Below, piece after piece: positions 1-4,987 of a stretch of DNA of 10,752 nt; the first letter of the stretch is position 1, and each line of letters opens with the position of its first letter. Below the pieces are notes generated by a model that was not told the DNA's origin, did not search any database, and saw nothing but the letters and a program-made list of their open reading frames with translations. Source of the stretch: Candidatus Zixiibacteriota bacterium (GTDB lineage: Bacteria > Zixibacteria > MSB-5A5 > GN15 > JAAZOE01); contig JAQVRW010000073.1 of assembly GCA_028700875.1 (NCBI GenBank), positions 1 to 10,752 of the forward strand. The letters run 5' to 3'. Both the position numbers and the translations under genes were made by a program.

Positions 1-341
1 CCGGCGGTCTGGTGGACTTCGATTCCCAGACGGGCAAGACTGCTTTTGCCTTTCAGGTCCGCGACGATCGTGCGCGGGAGGTGGATGCATTCGACCGTCC
101 GGGCCAGGATGAAGTCGTTCGGCCGGATCACGATCCGGTCGGCCACCACCGTCCGGGTATGCTGGAGAATACTGTCCCGGTCGTACGGGTCGATCGGGGT
201 CTCGGCCGGCTGGTAGACGATGAAATTATTACCTAGCCGGAGATCGAGCGAGTTCGGTTGGACCAGTGCCGGGTCGTAGGGGTCGACCCGGAACACCCCG
301 GTCTCGATATACTGGCGAATCTGCCAGTCGACAAGCAACAT
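1..341 (-). CDS. dcd: dCTP deaminase, N-terminal part (runs off the window)
   Basis: Deaminates dCTP to dUTP (some archaeal members also hydrolyse dUTP to dUMP), feeding thymidylate synthesis. The 113 visible residues follow the family closely: SLDLRLGNNF at 31-40, DPYDRDSILQHTRTVVADRI at 51-70, an RPNDFILARTVECIHLP stretch at 73-89, then the active-site region KGKSSLARLGIEVHQTA at 97-113, where Glu108 matches the catalytic glutamate of the family. The ATG start lies 3 bases after the methyltransferase stop, so the two are co-transcribed. The C-terminal part lies beyond the left edge, so I cannot tell a plain Dcd from a bifunctional Dcd-Dut. Family assignment is strong. A virus or plasmid could use it to adjust nucleotide pools, which is inference. 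Confidence 0.92.
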   Translation of the reverse strand, partial: MLLVDWQIRQYIETGVFRVDPYDPALVQPNSLDLRLGNNFIVYQPAETPIDPYDRDSILQHTRTVVADRIVIRPNDFILARTVECIHLPRTIVADLKGKSSLARLGIEVHQTA

Positions 342-344
342 ACA

Positions 345-1088
345 TCATATGTATGACAGATTGTCATTTAAACGTTCGGCCGCAAAGTCCGCGTAGGCGT
401 CGACGATCTCGATCCCGATCCACTGCCGGCCCATCCGTCGTGCGACCGCCCCCACCGTCCCGGACCCGAAGAAGGGGTCCAGCACGGTATCACCCGGGTC
501 ACTACTGTAGTCGAGCATCTTTTCGACCAGGGCTTCCGGCAACTTGGTGGCCGTCTTCTTCCGGCCGGGCCAGAACTCCCGTGGGATGTACCACACGTCT
601 TCCCGGTCGGCATAGTTGGCCGATCCTCCGGTCGCCGTGCGTTCGGCAAGCGGGTGTCGCGCTTCAAGGTGATACGTGTAGCGTCTGGGGTTTTTCACGA
701 CATACAAAACATGATAATGGCTGGAGACGTATTTGCGGCGCGTAAAAACGCCGAACTGGAACTGCCAGACAATGTGGTTGACCGTCGTGAACCCGACCGC
801 GTCGAGCGCGTTCAGGATATCTTTCAGGTTGGTCCACCCGGAGACGACATACATGCTGCCGTCCGGCTTCAGGATCCGCCACGCTTCTTGCATCCACGCC
901 CGGGTAAATGTCGGATAATCGGCGGCCGTAACCTCCCGATAGCCTGGGATCACGTTACTGTGATCGCGGTTGTAGTTCGGTTTGGTCCCAGTGAATTCGA
1001 TGGCAAACGGGGGATCGGTCACCACCAGATCGACCGAGGCTGCCGGGAGAGTGGGCAGAATTGTGAGGGCATCACCCCGCAGGATCAC
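345..1088 (-). CDS. DNA methyltransferase (N6-adenine or N4-cytosine type, DPPF)
   Basis: Transfers a methyl group from S-adenosylmethionine to an exocyclic amino group in DNA. In the 247-residue protein the catalytic motif TDPPF is at 24-28 and the AdoMet-binding motif DPFFGSGT at 204-211, followed by GRQWIGIEI at 220-228. The order catalytic motif, target-recognition region, AdoMet motif is that of the beta class. I chose the GTG at 1088 because it overlaps the stop of the preceding zinc-ribbon gene (GTGA) and gives the usual N-terminus ILRGDALTILPTLPAASVDL. A longer in-frame version reaching 1376 exists, but its extra residues are the antisense-like reading of two other genes. No restriction endonuclease lies beside it, so it looks like an orphan enzyme, as in many viruses, where it may protect the genome or regulate genes. 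Target sequence cannot be told. Confidence 0.9.
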   Translation of the reverse strand: MILRGDALTILPTLPAASVDLVVTDPPFAIEFTGTKPNYNRDHSNVIPGYREVTAADYPTFTRAWMQEAWRILKPDGSMYVVSGWTNLKDILNALDAVGFTTVNHIVWQFQFGVFTRRKYVSSHYHVLYVVKNPRRYTYHLEARHPLAERTATGGSANYADREDVWYIPREFWPGRKKTATKLPEALVEKMLDYSSDPGDTVLDPFFGSGTVGAVARRMGRQWIGIEIVDAYADFAAERLNDNLSYI

Positions 1089-1258
1089 CGGATCACCCCC
1101 TGGAACCCGCAGGAGGGGCAGGTGATCCGGGTACTCCAAAAAATCGGGCCGTGTTCGGTCTCGTATTCGTCTTTGTCGAACCAATCCGAACACTGGTTGC
1201 AGACGATCTTGGATTCGTCCCCGATCTCGGTGAAATAGTCGTAGGTTCTGGATCGCAT
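1085..1258 (-). CDS. Small zinc-ribbon protein, 57 aa
   Basis: Not a recognised family. The protein has two C-x2-C knuckles, CNQC at 20-23 and CPSC at 47-50, separated by an acidic linker (DWFDKDEYETEHG). This is the layout of a single zinc ribbon, so structural zinc binding is likely and a nucleic-acid or protein contact is possible. The ATG at 1258 is preceded by AGGTG, which overlaps the stop region of the gene before it. Its TGA overlaps the GTG start of the methyltransferase, which suggests translational coupling. It was too short for ordinary gene calling, but the zinc pattern and fit between neighbours support it. Confidence 0.75.
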   Translation of the reverse strand: MRSRTYDYFTEIGDESKIVCNQCSDWFDKDEYETEHGPIFWSTRITCPSCGFQGVIR

Positions 1259-1264
1259 AGGCAC

Positions 1265-1729
1265 CTAATCGCTGTTCGGGTAGATCAAGACGATCGGCTG
1301 GTCTTTCCACCCTTCGATCGAGACCGACATGCCGTTGTTGGGATTGTGGCCGTGGTAGAGGATCCACTGGAACCATTCCTGGTTCGGCGGCATCCCCGGT
1401 GGCGCATCGATGAACGTGAACCAGAACGCGGATACGGCACGGATCCGGTCCCAGATCGCGTAGGTCGGCCGGCCGTGGTAGTTCGCCTCCTGGAGTTCTA
1501 CGAGCAAATTGGTCCCGGTTCGTTCAATCGGCCGGCTCAATGGGGTCAGGACGCCTTCCAGATACACGTGATGGCAACAACACCCGTCGGTCTGCTGCTC
1601 GAAGACCACCCCACTCTCACACGGCAGTAGGAGACCCCAATCGATGTCGTAACAGGTGGCAAATGCATACATCCCGTTTCGTTTCATCTCCTGGATGCGC
1701 TGATAGTCGCGATCGTCACCGAAGAACAT
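1265..1729 (-). CDS. Uncharacterised protein, 154 aa
   Basis: I do not recognise the family. The protein starts MFFGDDRDYQRIQEMKRNGM, carries an unusual CCCHH cluster near residues 50-54, and has an aromatic-rich second half (AFWFTFIDAPPG, NQEWFQWILYHGHNP). It has no signal peptide or membrane helix. The ATG at 1729 is chosen over an upstream in-frame start because GAGGAG lies about 7 bases before it. The upstream version (to 1831) would add an Arg/Ser/Pro-rich segment that is clearly the off-frame reading of the preceding gene. It overlaps that gene by 14 bases and belongs to the dcd operon. The CCCHH cluster could bind a metal, but no known motif matches. Confidence 0.75.
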   Translation of the reverse strand: MFFGDDRDYQRIQEMKRNGMYAFATCYDIDWGLLLPCESGVVFEQQTDGCCCHHVYLEGVLTPLSRPIERTGTNLLVELQEANYHGRPTYAIWDRIRAVSAFWFTFIDAPPGMPPNQEWFQWILYHGHNPNNGMSVSIEGWKDQPIVLIYPNSD

Positions 1730-1991
1730 CGGGACGCTCCTCGGCGAGCAGATCAACAACCGCCGCGAGTTCGGCATCGGAAAGGGGCGTGACGTCGATC
1801 CCGGCAAACTGGAGCGCGACGCGGGTCCCATTCATGCGGGTGGTTGGATGGAAGTCGAACGTCCGATAGATTGCCAGATCGTTCGTGTTCAGCCAATTGA
1901 CGAATGCGATCACCGTGCTGACATCGTGGTTGCCGGCCGCGAGGTCGGCGAGCGCGGTGGCAAGAAATGCATCGACAGCATCGTTTTGCAT
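1716..1991 (-). CDS. Uncharacterised protein, 91 aa; first gene of the dcd operon
   Basis: Family not recognised. This is a soluble, mostly helical-looking protein with Ala/Asp-rich ends (VDAFLATALADLAAG at 6-20; SDAELAAVVDLLAEERPDVL near the C-terminus) and a central segment DLAIYRTFDFHPTTRMNGTR. It has no cysteines, unlike most neighbours. The ATG at 1991 is the only sensible start. No Shine-Dalgarno is evident, and a palindrome (1993-2007) abuts the start, so transcription probably begins very close to it. It is the promoter-proximal gene of the run that continues through the methyltransferase to dcd. Confidence 0.75.
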   Translation of the reverse strand: MQNDAVDAFLATALADLAAGNHDVSTVIAFVNWLNTNDLAIYRTFDFHPTTRMNGTRVALQFAGIDVTPLSDAELAAVVDLLAEERPDVLR

Positions 1992-1992
1992 A

Positions 1993-2007
1993 CATACAAA
2001 TTGTATG
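1993..2007. promoter_or_regulatory. CATACAA-A-TTGTATG palindrome at the operon start
   Basis: A perfect 7+1+7 palindrome immediately upstream of the ATG at 1991. A related imperfect palindrome, CATACATCATATGTATG, starts at 339 exactly on the dcd start codon, and both are followed by ACAGA. The core ACAAATTGT also recurs before the GTG at 4693. The position fits an operator or a start-proximal promoter element. The sequence shows the symmetry; the regulatory role is inference. Confidence 0.35.
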
Positions 2008-2128
2008 ACAGAGGAGATAAGGATTTACTCGATGAGAGACAGGTACAGGACCGATCTGTTCCCCGAGCCCGGATGAGAACGGTGTGGGTTTCGCGCATCA
2101 GCGCCCTACCCGTCGGTTGTGCAGGCCG

Positions 2129-2265
2129 TGATCGGGTTGATCGACTTGATCGGGTCTTCCTTCCCTAAGATCTTTTCGCGATCGATAAACCTTCTCATAG
2201 TATACATATACTACTCCACAGAGATCCAGAAAAGGGAGACCCGATCAACCCGATCAAGTCGATCA
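2129..2265. repeat. GATC iterons in inverted arrangement
   Basis: TGATCGACTTGATCGGGT at 2138-2155 is repeated exactly as its reverse complement at 2248-2265, with about 90 bases between the arms. A second unit, TGATCGGGTTGATC, occurs at 2129-2142, inverted at 2243-2256, and again outside the block at 2531-2544. The units are spaced 8-9 bases apart (GATCAACCC, GATCAAGTC, GATCACGAA), as in iterons. Between the arms is AT-rich DNA with TATACATATACT. Such geometry is typical of initiator- or ParB-binding regions or of strong operators, but no initiator, parA or parB gene is in the window. Confidence 0.6.
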
Positions 2266-2352
2266 CGAAACCGATCTGAAACCAGTCGATCAACTGATCC
2301 AATCTCGAAGGCGCATGGGGTGTAGCAGGATCCCGGGGCGGAACAACCTACC

Positions 2353-2364
2353 TTTCCACTGGAA
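2353..2364. other. Origin-recognition-box-like palindrome TTTCCACTGGAA
   Basis: TTTCCACTGGAA matches the euryarchaeal mini-ORB core (TTCCANTGGAA) bound by Orc1/Cdc6 and is followed by AT-rich DNA. Only one copy lies in this non-coding stretch. A similar string near 1364 is inside a gene and probably chance. One 11-base match is weak evidence; its position next to iterons is what makes it worth noting. Confidence 0.25.
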
Positions 2365-2606
2365 CCTCATAATTATAAAGAACCTTTTTATAGGAGAACT
2401 TATCTCCTCAATCCAGGCGCCGATTGGCCGGCCGAAAAATCCGATAGATCGGCATACGACCCCTGACATAGGAAGATGAATTTAGAAATCTTTAAATAAT
2501 ATGACCGAAAAAAGCGATGCTGGATCGGTGGATCAACCCGATCACGCCAGGGTCCCATTCCCCTGAAACCGGCATCCCGCTACCGCACCGCACTGAACGA
2601 GTATGC

Positions 2607-2615
2607 AAAAAAAAA
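2607..2615 (-). terminator. Oligo-T terminator after the SpoIIM-like gene
   Basis: Nine A on the plus strand give nine T on the transcribed-sense minus strand, starting 3 bases after the TAA of the SpoIIM-like gene. Archaeal RNA polymerase terminates at such T runs without needing a hairpin. It closes the three-gene operon 3784-2619. Confidence 0.7.
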
Positions 2616-2618
2616 TGG

Positions 2619-3239
2619 TTAGCCCGGGATGGCGAGAACCAGTTGGATGATCCACGGCGTCACGGTGGCCTCGATGAGGGTGGCGATGGCGACCAGGATC
2701 ACGATCGCCCCGATACAGGAAACCATGGCGGATTTGACATTGATGGTGTAGTCCACGTTATCCTGGCCGAGCAGGATAGCGACGATGACCGCAAGACAGA
2801 GAGTGGGGATCTCGATGATCCCGTGCGGCAGGATGGCGGCCGCCACATACGGCAACCCCACCCGATCGATCAACCCGCCCATCAGAATCCCGCCCATCAG
2901 CGCCTGATAGGGCAGGATGCCGAACGCAACACACCGAGCCGCTGCGGCATCAGGTCTCCGGGTGATATAGAACGCGGCCATGATGACCAGGACGCAGATG
3001 GTGTTGTTGACCAGCAGGTGGCCGGCGAACACGTACCACGGCACGGCGGTGAGATCGGGCATCAGAGCATGAGAGGTGTAGGTGGTCACGAACGCGGTGG
3101 TCGCCTGGCTGAGCCCGGCCTGTTCGTAGCCGACCACCATGCCGAGCAGCATGGGGACGACAAACCCCATGACCAGCAGGGTCATGAACCAGAACGGGAC
3201 CGTCGGCCGGGCAAGAATTGATTTGAATGCTGTGAACAT
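2619..3239 (-). CDS. SpoIIM-like (stage II sporulation protein M family) integral membrane protein
   Basis: A 206-residue membrane protein with about five hydrophobic segments (roughly 17-36, 72-92, 105-123, 131-157, 172-192). The family signature is visible: VNN at 77-79 before a helix, a Gly-rich helix ILPYQALMGGILMGGLI at 108-124, and LPHGIIEIP at 137-145, the conserved LPHG-x-x-E-x-P element. In endospore formers SpoIIM helps the peptidoglycan-cutting complex during engulfment. Archaea carry many homologues of unknown function, so a membrane-remodelling or transport-related role is only a guess. The ATG directly abuts the preceding TAA (TAAATG) and has GGAGGG before it, so it is co-translated with the zinc-ribbon gene. 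It ends on an oligo-T run. Confidence 0.88.
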   Translation of the reverse strand: MFTAFKSILARPTVPFWFMTLLVMGFVVPMLLGMVVGYEQAGLSQATTAFVTTYTSHALMPDLTAVPWYVFAGHLLVNNTICVLVIMAAFYITRRPDAAAARCVAFGILPYQALMGGILMGGLIDRVGLPYVAAAILPHGIIEIPTLCLAVIVAILLGQDNVDYTINVKSAMVSCIGAIVILVAIATLIEATVTPWIIQLVLAIPG

Positions 3240-3590
3240 TTACCCCTCCCGGTGTGTGGCGTAGGTATGGGCGCCTGAGGAACCCCATACCACGGCATCT
3301 GCCCCGCACTTCCTGCAGATGCTGGTGTTCAACGCCCCGTCATACCCGTCGCCGTAGATGTGGCCGCAGGCCAGACACCATGCCTCTTTCTGACAATGGC
3401 GGTGATGACGCATTGCTGCCGCAATGAGAGCAACGCCCTCCGGTGTGCATGTGGGGTTCTCCAGATACTCGTCGAACCGCCGGGCGTCGTCCCCCTCCAG
3501 TACCAGCCCGAGGTTACAGGGGGCGCCGCGGTTCTTTATGCAGCGTCCGGTAGTGTGACCTTCCATGTCGTGCTGTTCGAGTAACTCCAT
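3240..3590 (-). CDS. Zinc-ribbon protein, 116 aa
   Basis: Family not recognised. The C-terminal half holds a zinc ribbon: WCLACG with Cys72 and Cys75, then ICRKCGADAVVW with Cys92 and Cys95, a rubredoxin-like spacing. The N-terminal half has a separate cysteine pair in GRCIKNRGAPCNLGLVLEGD (Cys17, Cys25) and a His-rich stretch RHHRHC at 61-66. If translation starts at 3590 it overlaps the winged-helix gene by 55 bases; the next in-frame ATG at 3566 (MEGHTTGRC) would overlap by 31 and is equally possible, since neither has a well-spaced Shine-Dalgarno. It sits between a DNA-binding protein and a SpoIIM-like membrane protein in one operon. Confidence 0.82.
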   Translation of the reverse strand: MELLEQHDMEGHTTGRCIKNRGAPCNLGLVLEGDDARRFDEYLENPTCTPEGVALIAAAMRHHRHCQKEAWCLACGHIYGDGYDGALNTSICRKCGADAVVWGSSGAHTYATHREG

Positions 3591-3784
3591 CGTTGAATCA
3601 CTAACTCCTTGCAGGTCTTTGCCAGATACAGGATGTTGGATCCCACCGACCGCGGCGTCATCCCGATCTCGCTGGCAATGTGTTTCGATTTGTAATAGGT
3701 CTTGCCTTTCAAAGCTCCGGCCCGTAAATACTCGATGAGCCGGCGCTGTTCTTCAGAATACCTGACGGTTTTCGGTAATCGCAT
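3536..3784 (-). CDS. Small winged-helix DNA-binding protein, 82 aa
   Basis: Probable transcription regulator. The pattern EEQRRLIEYLRAG, then YYKSKHIASEIGMTPRSVGS, then WSYSNSTTWKVTL is a winged helix: helix 1, helix-turn-helix with recognition helix around TPRSVGSNILYLA, then the wing. It resembles a group of short haloarchaeal HTH proteins (DUF7123-like, recalled, not searched) that share YFKSK-x-IA and the WSY-TTW ending. The ATG at 3784 is chosen because GGAG lies about 9 bases upstream; a TTG at 3799 is also in frame but has no such site. A good TATA box lies about 30 bases upstream. As first gene of the operon it may autoregulate the zinc-ribbon and SpoIIM-like genes. Confidence 0.85.
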   Translation of the reverse strand: MRLPKTVRYSEEQRRLIEYLRAGALKGKTYYKSKHIASEIGMTPRSVGSNILYLAKTCKELVIQRWSYSNSTTWKVTLPDAA

Positions 3785-3813
3785 ACGGTGTCTCCGCAAT
3801 ACATGAGATCCTC

Positions 3814-3823
3814 AAATATATAA
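3814..3823 (-). promoter_or_regulatory. Archaeal TATA box for the winged-helix/SpoIIM operon
   Basis: On the minus strand CTTATATATTTG lies in the 44-base gap between the stop at 3829 and the ATG at 3784. The box sits 30-39 bases before the ATG, so transcription should start about 25 bases downstream of it, leaving a short leader that still includes the GGAG site. Confidence 0.6.
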
Positions 3824-3828
3824 GAGTT

Positions 3829-4128
3829 TCAGTCGCAGCCGCCCGATTGCTTCATCGCCCGTTTCCGAATCTGGCGCAAAACATAATCGGCCTGGATTTT
3901 TCCGCTCGGGTCGATGTGGAACGGTTTCGTCTCCACCACGTTGTTATCGCGATCGAACCGATGGATCTCCCCGGTGATGGCACCATCGGGGTGGGTGACG
4001 TAATCGGGCTCGAAACAATAGGTCTTCCCGCGATAGAGGACCGTGTTCTGGCCCGGGATGTTTGTCTGGCAGGCGTTCTGCAACTGGCGGAACGTGACGA
4101 CCGCCTCGGGTGCTGCTGTCCATGTCAT
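3829..4128 (-). CDS. Uncharacterised protein, 99 aa
   Basis: Family not recognised. It is a soluble mixed alpha/beta-looking protein: FRQLQNACQTNIPGQNTVLY, then a beta-rich middle (GKTYCFEPDYVTHPDGAITG, then EIHRFDRDNNVVETKPFHID), and a basic helical end ending QSGGCD. The ATG at 4128 overlaps the TGA of a tiny upstream frame (ATGA) and lies about 25-36 bases after a TATA-like box, so it may be read from a nearly leaderless transcript as well as from the upstream module. It is the last gene before the promoter of the winged-helix operon. Confidence 0.75.
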   Translation of the reverse strand: MTWTAAPEAVVTFRQLQNACQTNIPGQNTVLYRGKTYCFEPDYVTHPDGAITGEIHRFDRDNNVVETKPFHIDPSGKIQADYVLRQIRKRAMKQSGGCD

Positions 4129-4220
4129 GGTGTATTACTCTTTGTCGTTCGAAAAGATATACGTTTTGACCCAATCTCAGTGGAGTTCCGTGATGGTGCT
4201 CCATTCGATCGTCTCAACAT
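4125..4220 (-). CDS. Tiny basic ORF, 31 aa (doubtful)
   Basis: Starts MLRRSNGAPSRNSTEIGSKR and ends TKSNTP. It has a good GGAAGG site about 7 bases before its ATG, and its TGA overlaps the next start as ATGA, like the certain genes around it. The content is Ser/Arg/Thr-rich without a motif and it spans a likely promoter, so it may be a leader frame or no gene at all. Confidence 0.35.
   Translation of the reverse strand: MLRRSNGAPSRNSTEIGSKRISFRTTKSNTP
4153..4164 (-). promoter_or_regulatory. TATA-like box before the 99-aa gene
   Basis: ACGTATATCTTT on the minus strand, 25-36 bases before the ATG at 4128, would place transcription start almost on the start codon. It resembles the box before the GTG at 4693 (ACGTATATATTT), and both are followed by GACAA about 7-8 bases later. 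It lies inside a tiny overlapping frame, so it could be chance. Confidence 0.35.
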
Positions 4221-4234
4221 TTCTTTCCTTCCGA

Positions 4235-4383
4235 TCACGGCGGTCCGATCCACCGGTTCCCTTCCCCGGCATGGTTTGCGCACCACCAATTCGTACACGC
4301 CCAGACAACGGGGTTGCCCGGACCGATCAGGCCCCGGTCGGCGTCATGGTCCGGTCGCAAAGCGGGCATTGTTTTGTTTCCAT
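4235..4383 (-). pseudogene. Zinc-ribbon protein broken by a one-base frameshift
   Basis: The frame from the ATG at 4383 reads METKQCPLCDRTMTPTGA and stops at 4327-4329. One frame over, the sequence continues from about 4333 as GLIGPGNPVVWACTNWWCAN and HAGEGNRWIGPP, ending in TGA at 4235. Joined, the two halves give one zinc ribbon (CPLC with W-A-C-x4-C) of about 50 residues. The join is at a run of four G (4332-4335), where one lost base explains the shift. The start lies 4 bases after the preceding stop, with GGTGA as ribosome site. Homopolymer sequencing error, true decay or programmed shifting would all look like this. Confidence 0.6.
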
Positions 4384-4387
4384 CACG

Positions 4388-4549
4388 TCACCACGCGAAC
4401 ATCGATCCACAATGGGGGCATCACCGATACCCTTGTGGAATCCCGGTCTGGCATGCGGGGCAACAATACCGCGTCATCCCGTATCGTTTGGTATACGGCA
4501 CCGCATCGACCACGTGATACGTACGGCTCGAATAAGTTTTTTGATCCAT
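4388..4549 (-). pseudogene. Zinc-ribbon protein interrupted by an in-frame TGA
   Basis: From the ATG at 4549 (GGTGAT just upstream) the frame reads MDQKTYSSRTYHVVDAVPYT and then YCCPACQTGIPQGYR, ending at TGA 4421-4423 after 42 residues. The same frame continues without a break as CPHCGSMFAW to a second TGA at 4388. The two C-x2-C knuckles (CPAC, CPHC) form a zinc ribbon only if the first TGA is read through; a TGG (Trp) one base away would restore it. Real nonsense mutation, sequencing error and recoding are the options. Confidence 0.6.
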
Positions 4550-4564
4550 CACATCACCATACCG

Positions 4565-4693
4565 TCATGACCGCCACTGGAGGAGCGGCCCTTCCCGGGC
4601 GAGCGCCTCCCGCACCCATGGCCAGAAAACGAGAATGTAGCACAGCGCCACCCCGCCTTTGAACATCTCCCATGCCGAGGTTACGGCGTTCAC
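4565..4693 (-). CDS. Small single-span membrane protein, 42 aa
   Basis: From a GTG at 4693 the frame encodes NAVTSAWEMFKGGVALCYIL, then VFWPWVREALAREGPLLQW. The hydrophobic stretch from about residue 13 to 27 (GGVALCYILVFWPWV) is a plausible single transmembrane helix, flanked by charged residues. There is no Shine-Dalgarno, but a strong TATA box lies 25-34 bases upstream, so the transcript would be almost leaderless, which archaea tolerate. It is the first gene of the small module that runs to 3829. The short length and GTG start keep confidence moderate. Confidence 0.55.
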   Translation of the reverse strand: MNAVTSAWEMFKGGVALCYILVFWPWVREALAREGPLLQWRS

Positions 4694-4717
4694 AATAAAT
4701 TACAATTTGTCATACTG

Positions 4718-4727
4718 AAATATATAC
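4718..4727 (-). promoter_or_regulatory. TATA box before the 4693 gene
   Basis: ACGTATATATTT on the minus strand, 25-34 bases before the GTG at 4693. Between box and start lies GACAAATTGTAAT, whose core ACAAATTGT is also the centre of the palindrome at 1993-2007. Confidence 0.5.
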
Positions 4728-4742
4728 GTTCCGGCTGTGGAC

Positions 4743-4821
4743 CAACCCAACGCCTCTGGGAGTGGGGCACCGGGTTCCCGAGAGACGGGGGTTGACAACC
4801 ATCCTAGAACGGGAGGTTGTC
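4743..4821. repeat. GC-rich inverted repeats at the end of the cassette array
   Basis: Two nested or adjacent stems. CAACCC (4743-4748) pairs with GGGTTG (4789-4794) around a GC-rich loop that itself can pair (CTGGGA with TCCCGAG). GACAACC (4794-4800) pairs perfectly with GGTTGTC (4815-4821), the loop containing the TAG of the last cassette gene. The region lies between that gene's stop and the promoter of the next module. It could be a terminator-like or processing structure, or a recombination boundary. Confidence 0.4.
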
Positions 4822-4953
4822 GGAAAATCGATGGACGTTAAGACCGATAACCACCCTCATTCTCACTGTCGTTCGCATACAACTCACGCACATCACCGGG
4901 TTTGCCTCTGAAGGGGCAACTGTTCGTGTCTTGACAACCAGTGGCTTATCCAC
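4804..4953 (-). CDS. Small C-x2-C protein, 49 aa or slightly longer; start unclear
   Basis: The frame reads DKPLVVKTRTVAPSEANPVM, then CVSC and MRTTVRMRVVIGLNVHRFSD before ending NLPF. There is one C-x2-C pair, and the composition looks coding. The frame is open further upstream (IRLPTFIKDV), up to a copy of the gene-junction leader at 4978-4997, but where the other nine genes have ATG this one has no usable start. The first standard choice is the GTG at 4953. Either initiation is at a non-standard codon near 4975 or the start was lost. It is the last gene of the ten-gene array and ends inside a hairpin. Confidence 0.5.
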   Translation of the reverse strand: MDKPLVVKTRTVAPSEANPVMCVSCMRTTVRMRVVIGLNVHRFSDNLPF

Positions 4954-4987
4954 ATCTTTGATAAATGTCGGTAATCTGATCTTTACC

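Larger units (their letters stand above)
1992..2618. other. Intergenic stretch with iterons and AT-rich core; candidate origin or partition region
   Basis: About 630 bases with no convincing gene on either strand. It contains GATC-based iterons (2129-2265 and 2531-2544), an AT-rich core (about 2195-2215, TATACATATACT), an origin-box-like palindrome (2353-2364), an AT-rich tract CATAATTATAAAG, a perfect stem AGGAGA-ACTTA-TCTCCT (2392-2408), CCGAT-AG-ATCGG near 2441-2452, and TTTAAATAAT near 2490-2500. A 30-codon minus-strand frame (2106-2198, MRRFIDREKILGKEDPIKSI...) lies across the left iterons and could be a leader peptide, but nothing else supports it. Confidence 0.6.

Noticed and set aside
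345..1088. Restriction-modification system
   Set aside because: Only a methyltransferase is present. None of the neighbours shows an endonuclease motif.
654..1238. Plus-strand open frame of 194 codons
   Set aside because: Antisense to the methyltransferase, which has clear catalytic motifs.
1089..1376. N-terminal extension of the methyltransferase to 1376
   Set aside because: It covers the zinc-ribbon gene and the end of the 154-aa gene in another frame, and no methyltransferase needs it; the GTG at 1088 gives the family N-terminus.
2502..2567. 21-codon plus-strand frame after TTTAAATAAT
   Set aside because: The TATA-like box is too close to the ATG, there is no ribosome site, and the frame runs over an iteron copy.
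2517..3221. Plus-strand open frame of 234 codons
   Set aside because: Mirror image of the SpoIIM-like gene; its Asp/His/Gln-rich content is the antisense of hydrophobic codons.
4043..4570. Plus-strand open frame of 175 codons
   Set aside because: Antisense to the broken zinc-ribbon genes and the 99-aa gene. The minus strand gives C-x2-C ribbons and good start signals, while the plus frame gives nothing recognisable.
3847..4662. Long plus-strand open frame (271 codons)
   Set aside because: It lies opposite certain or probable minus-strand genes, has Arg/Pro/Thr-rich unstructured composition and no ribosome site. It is open only because of high GC.
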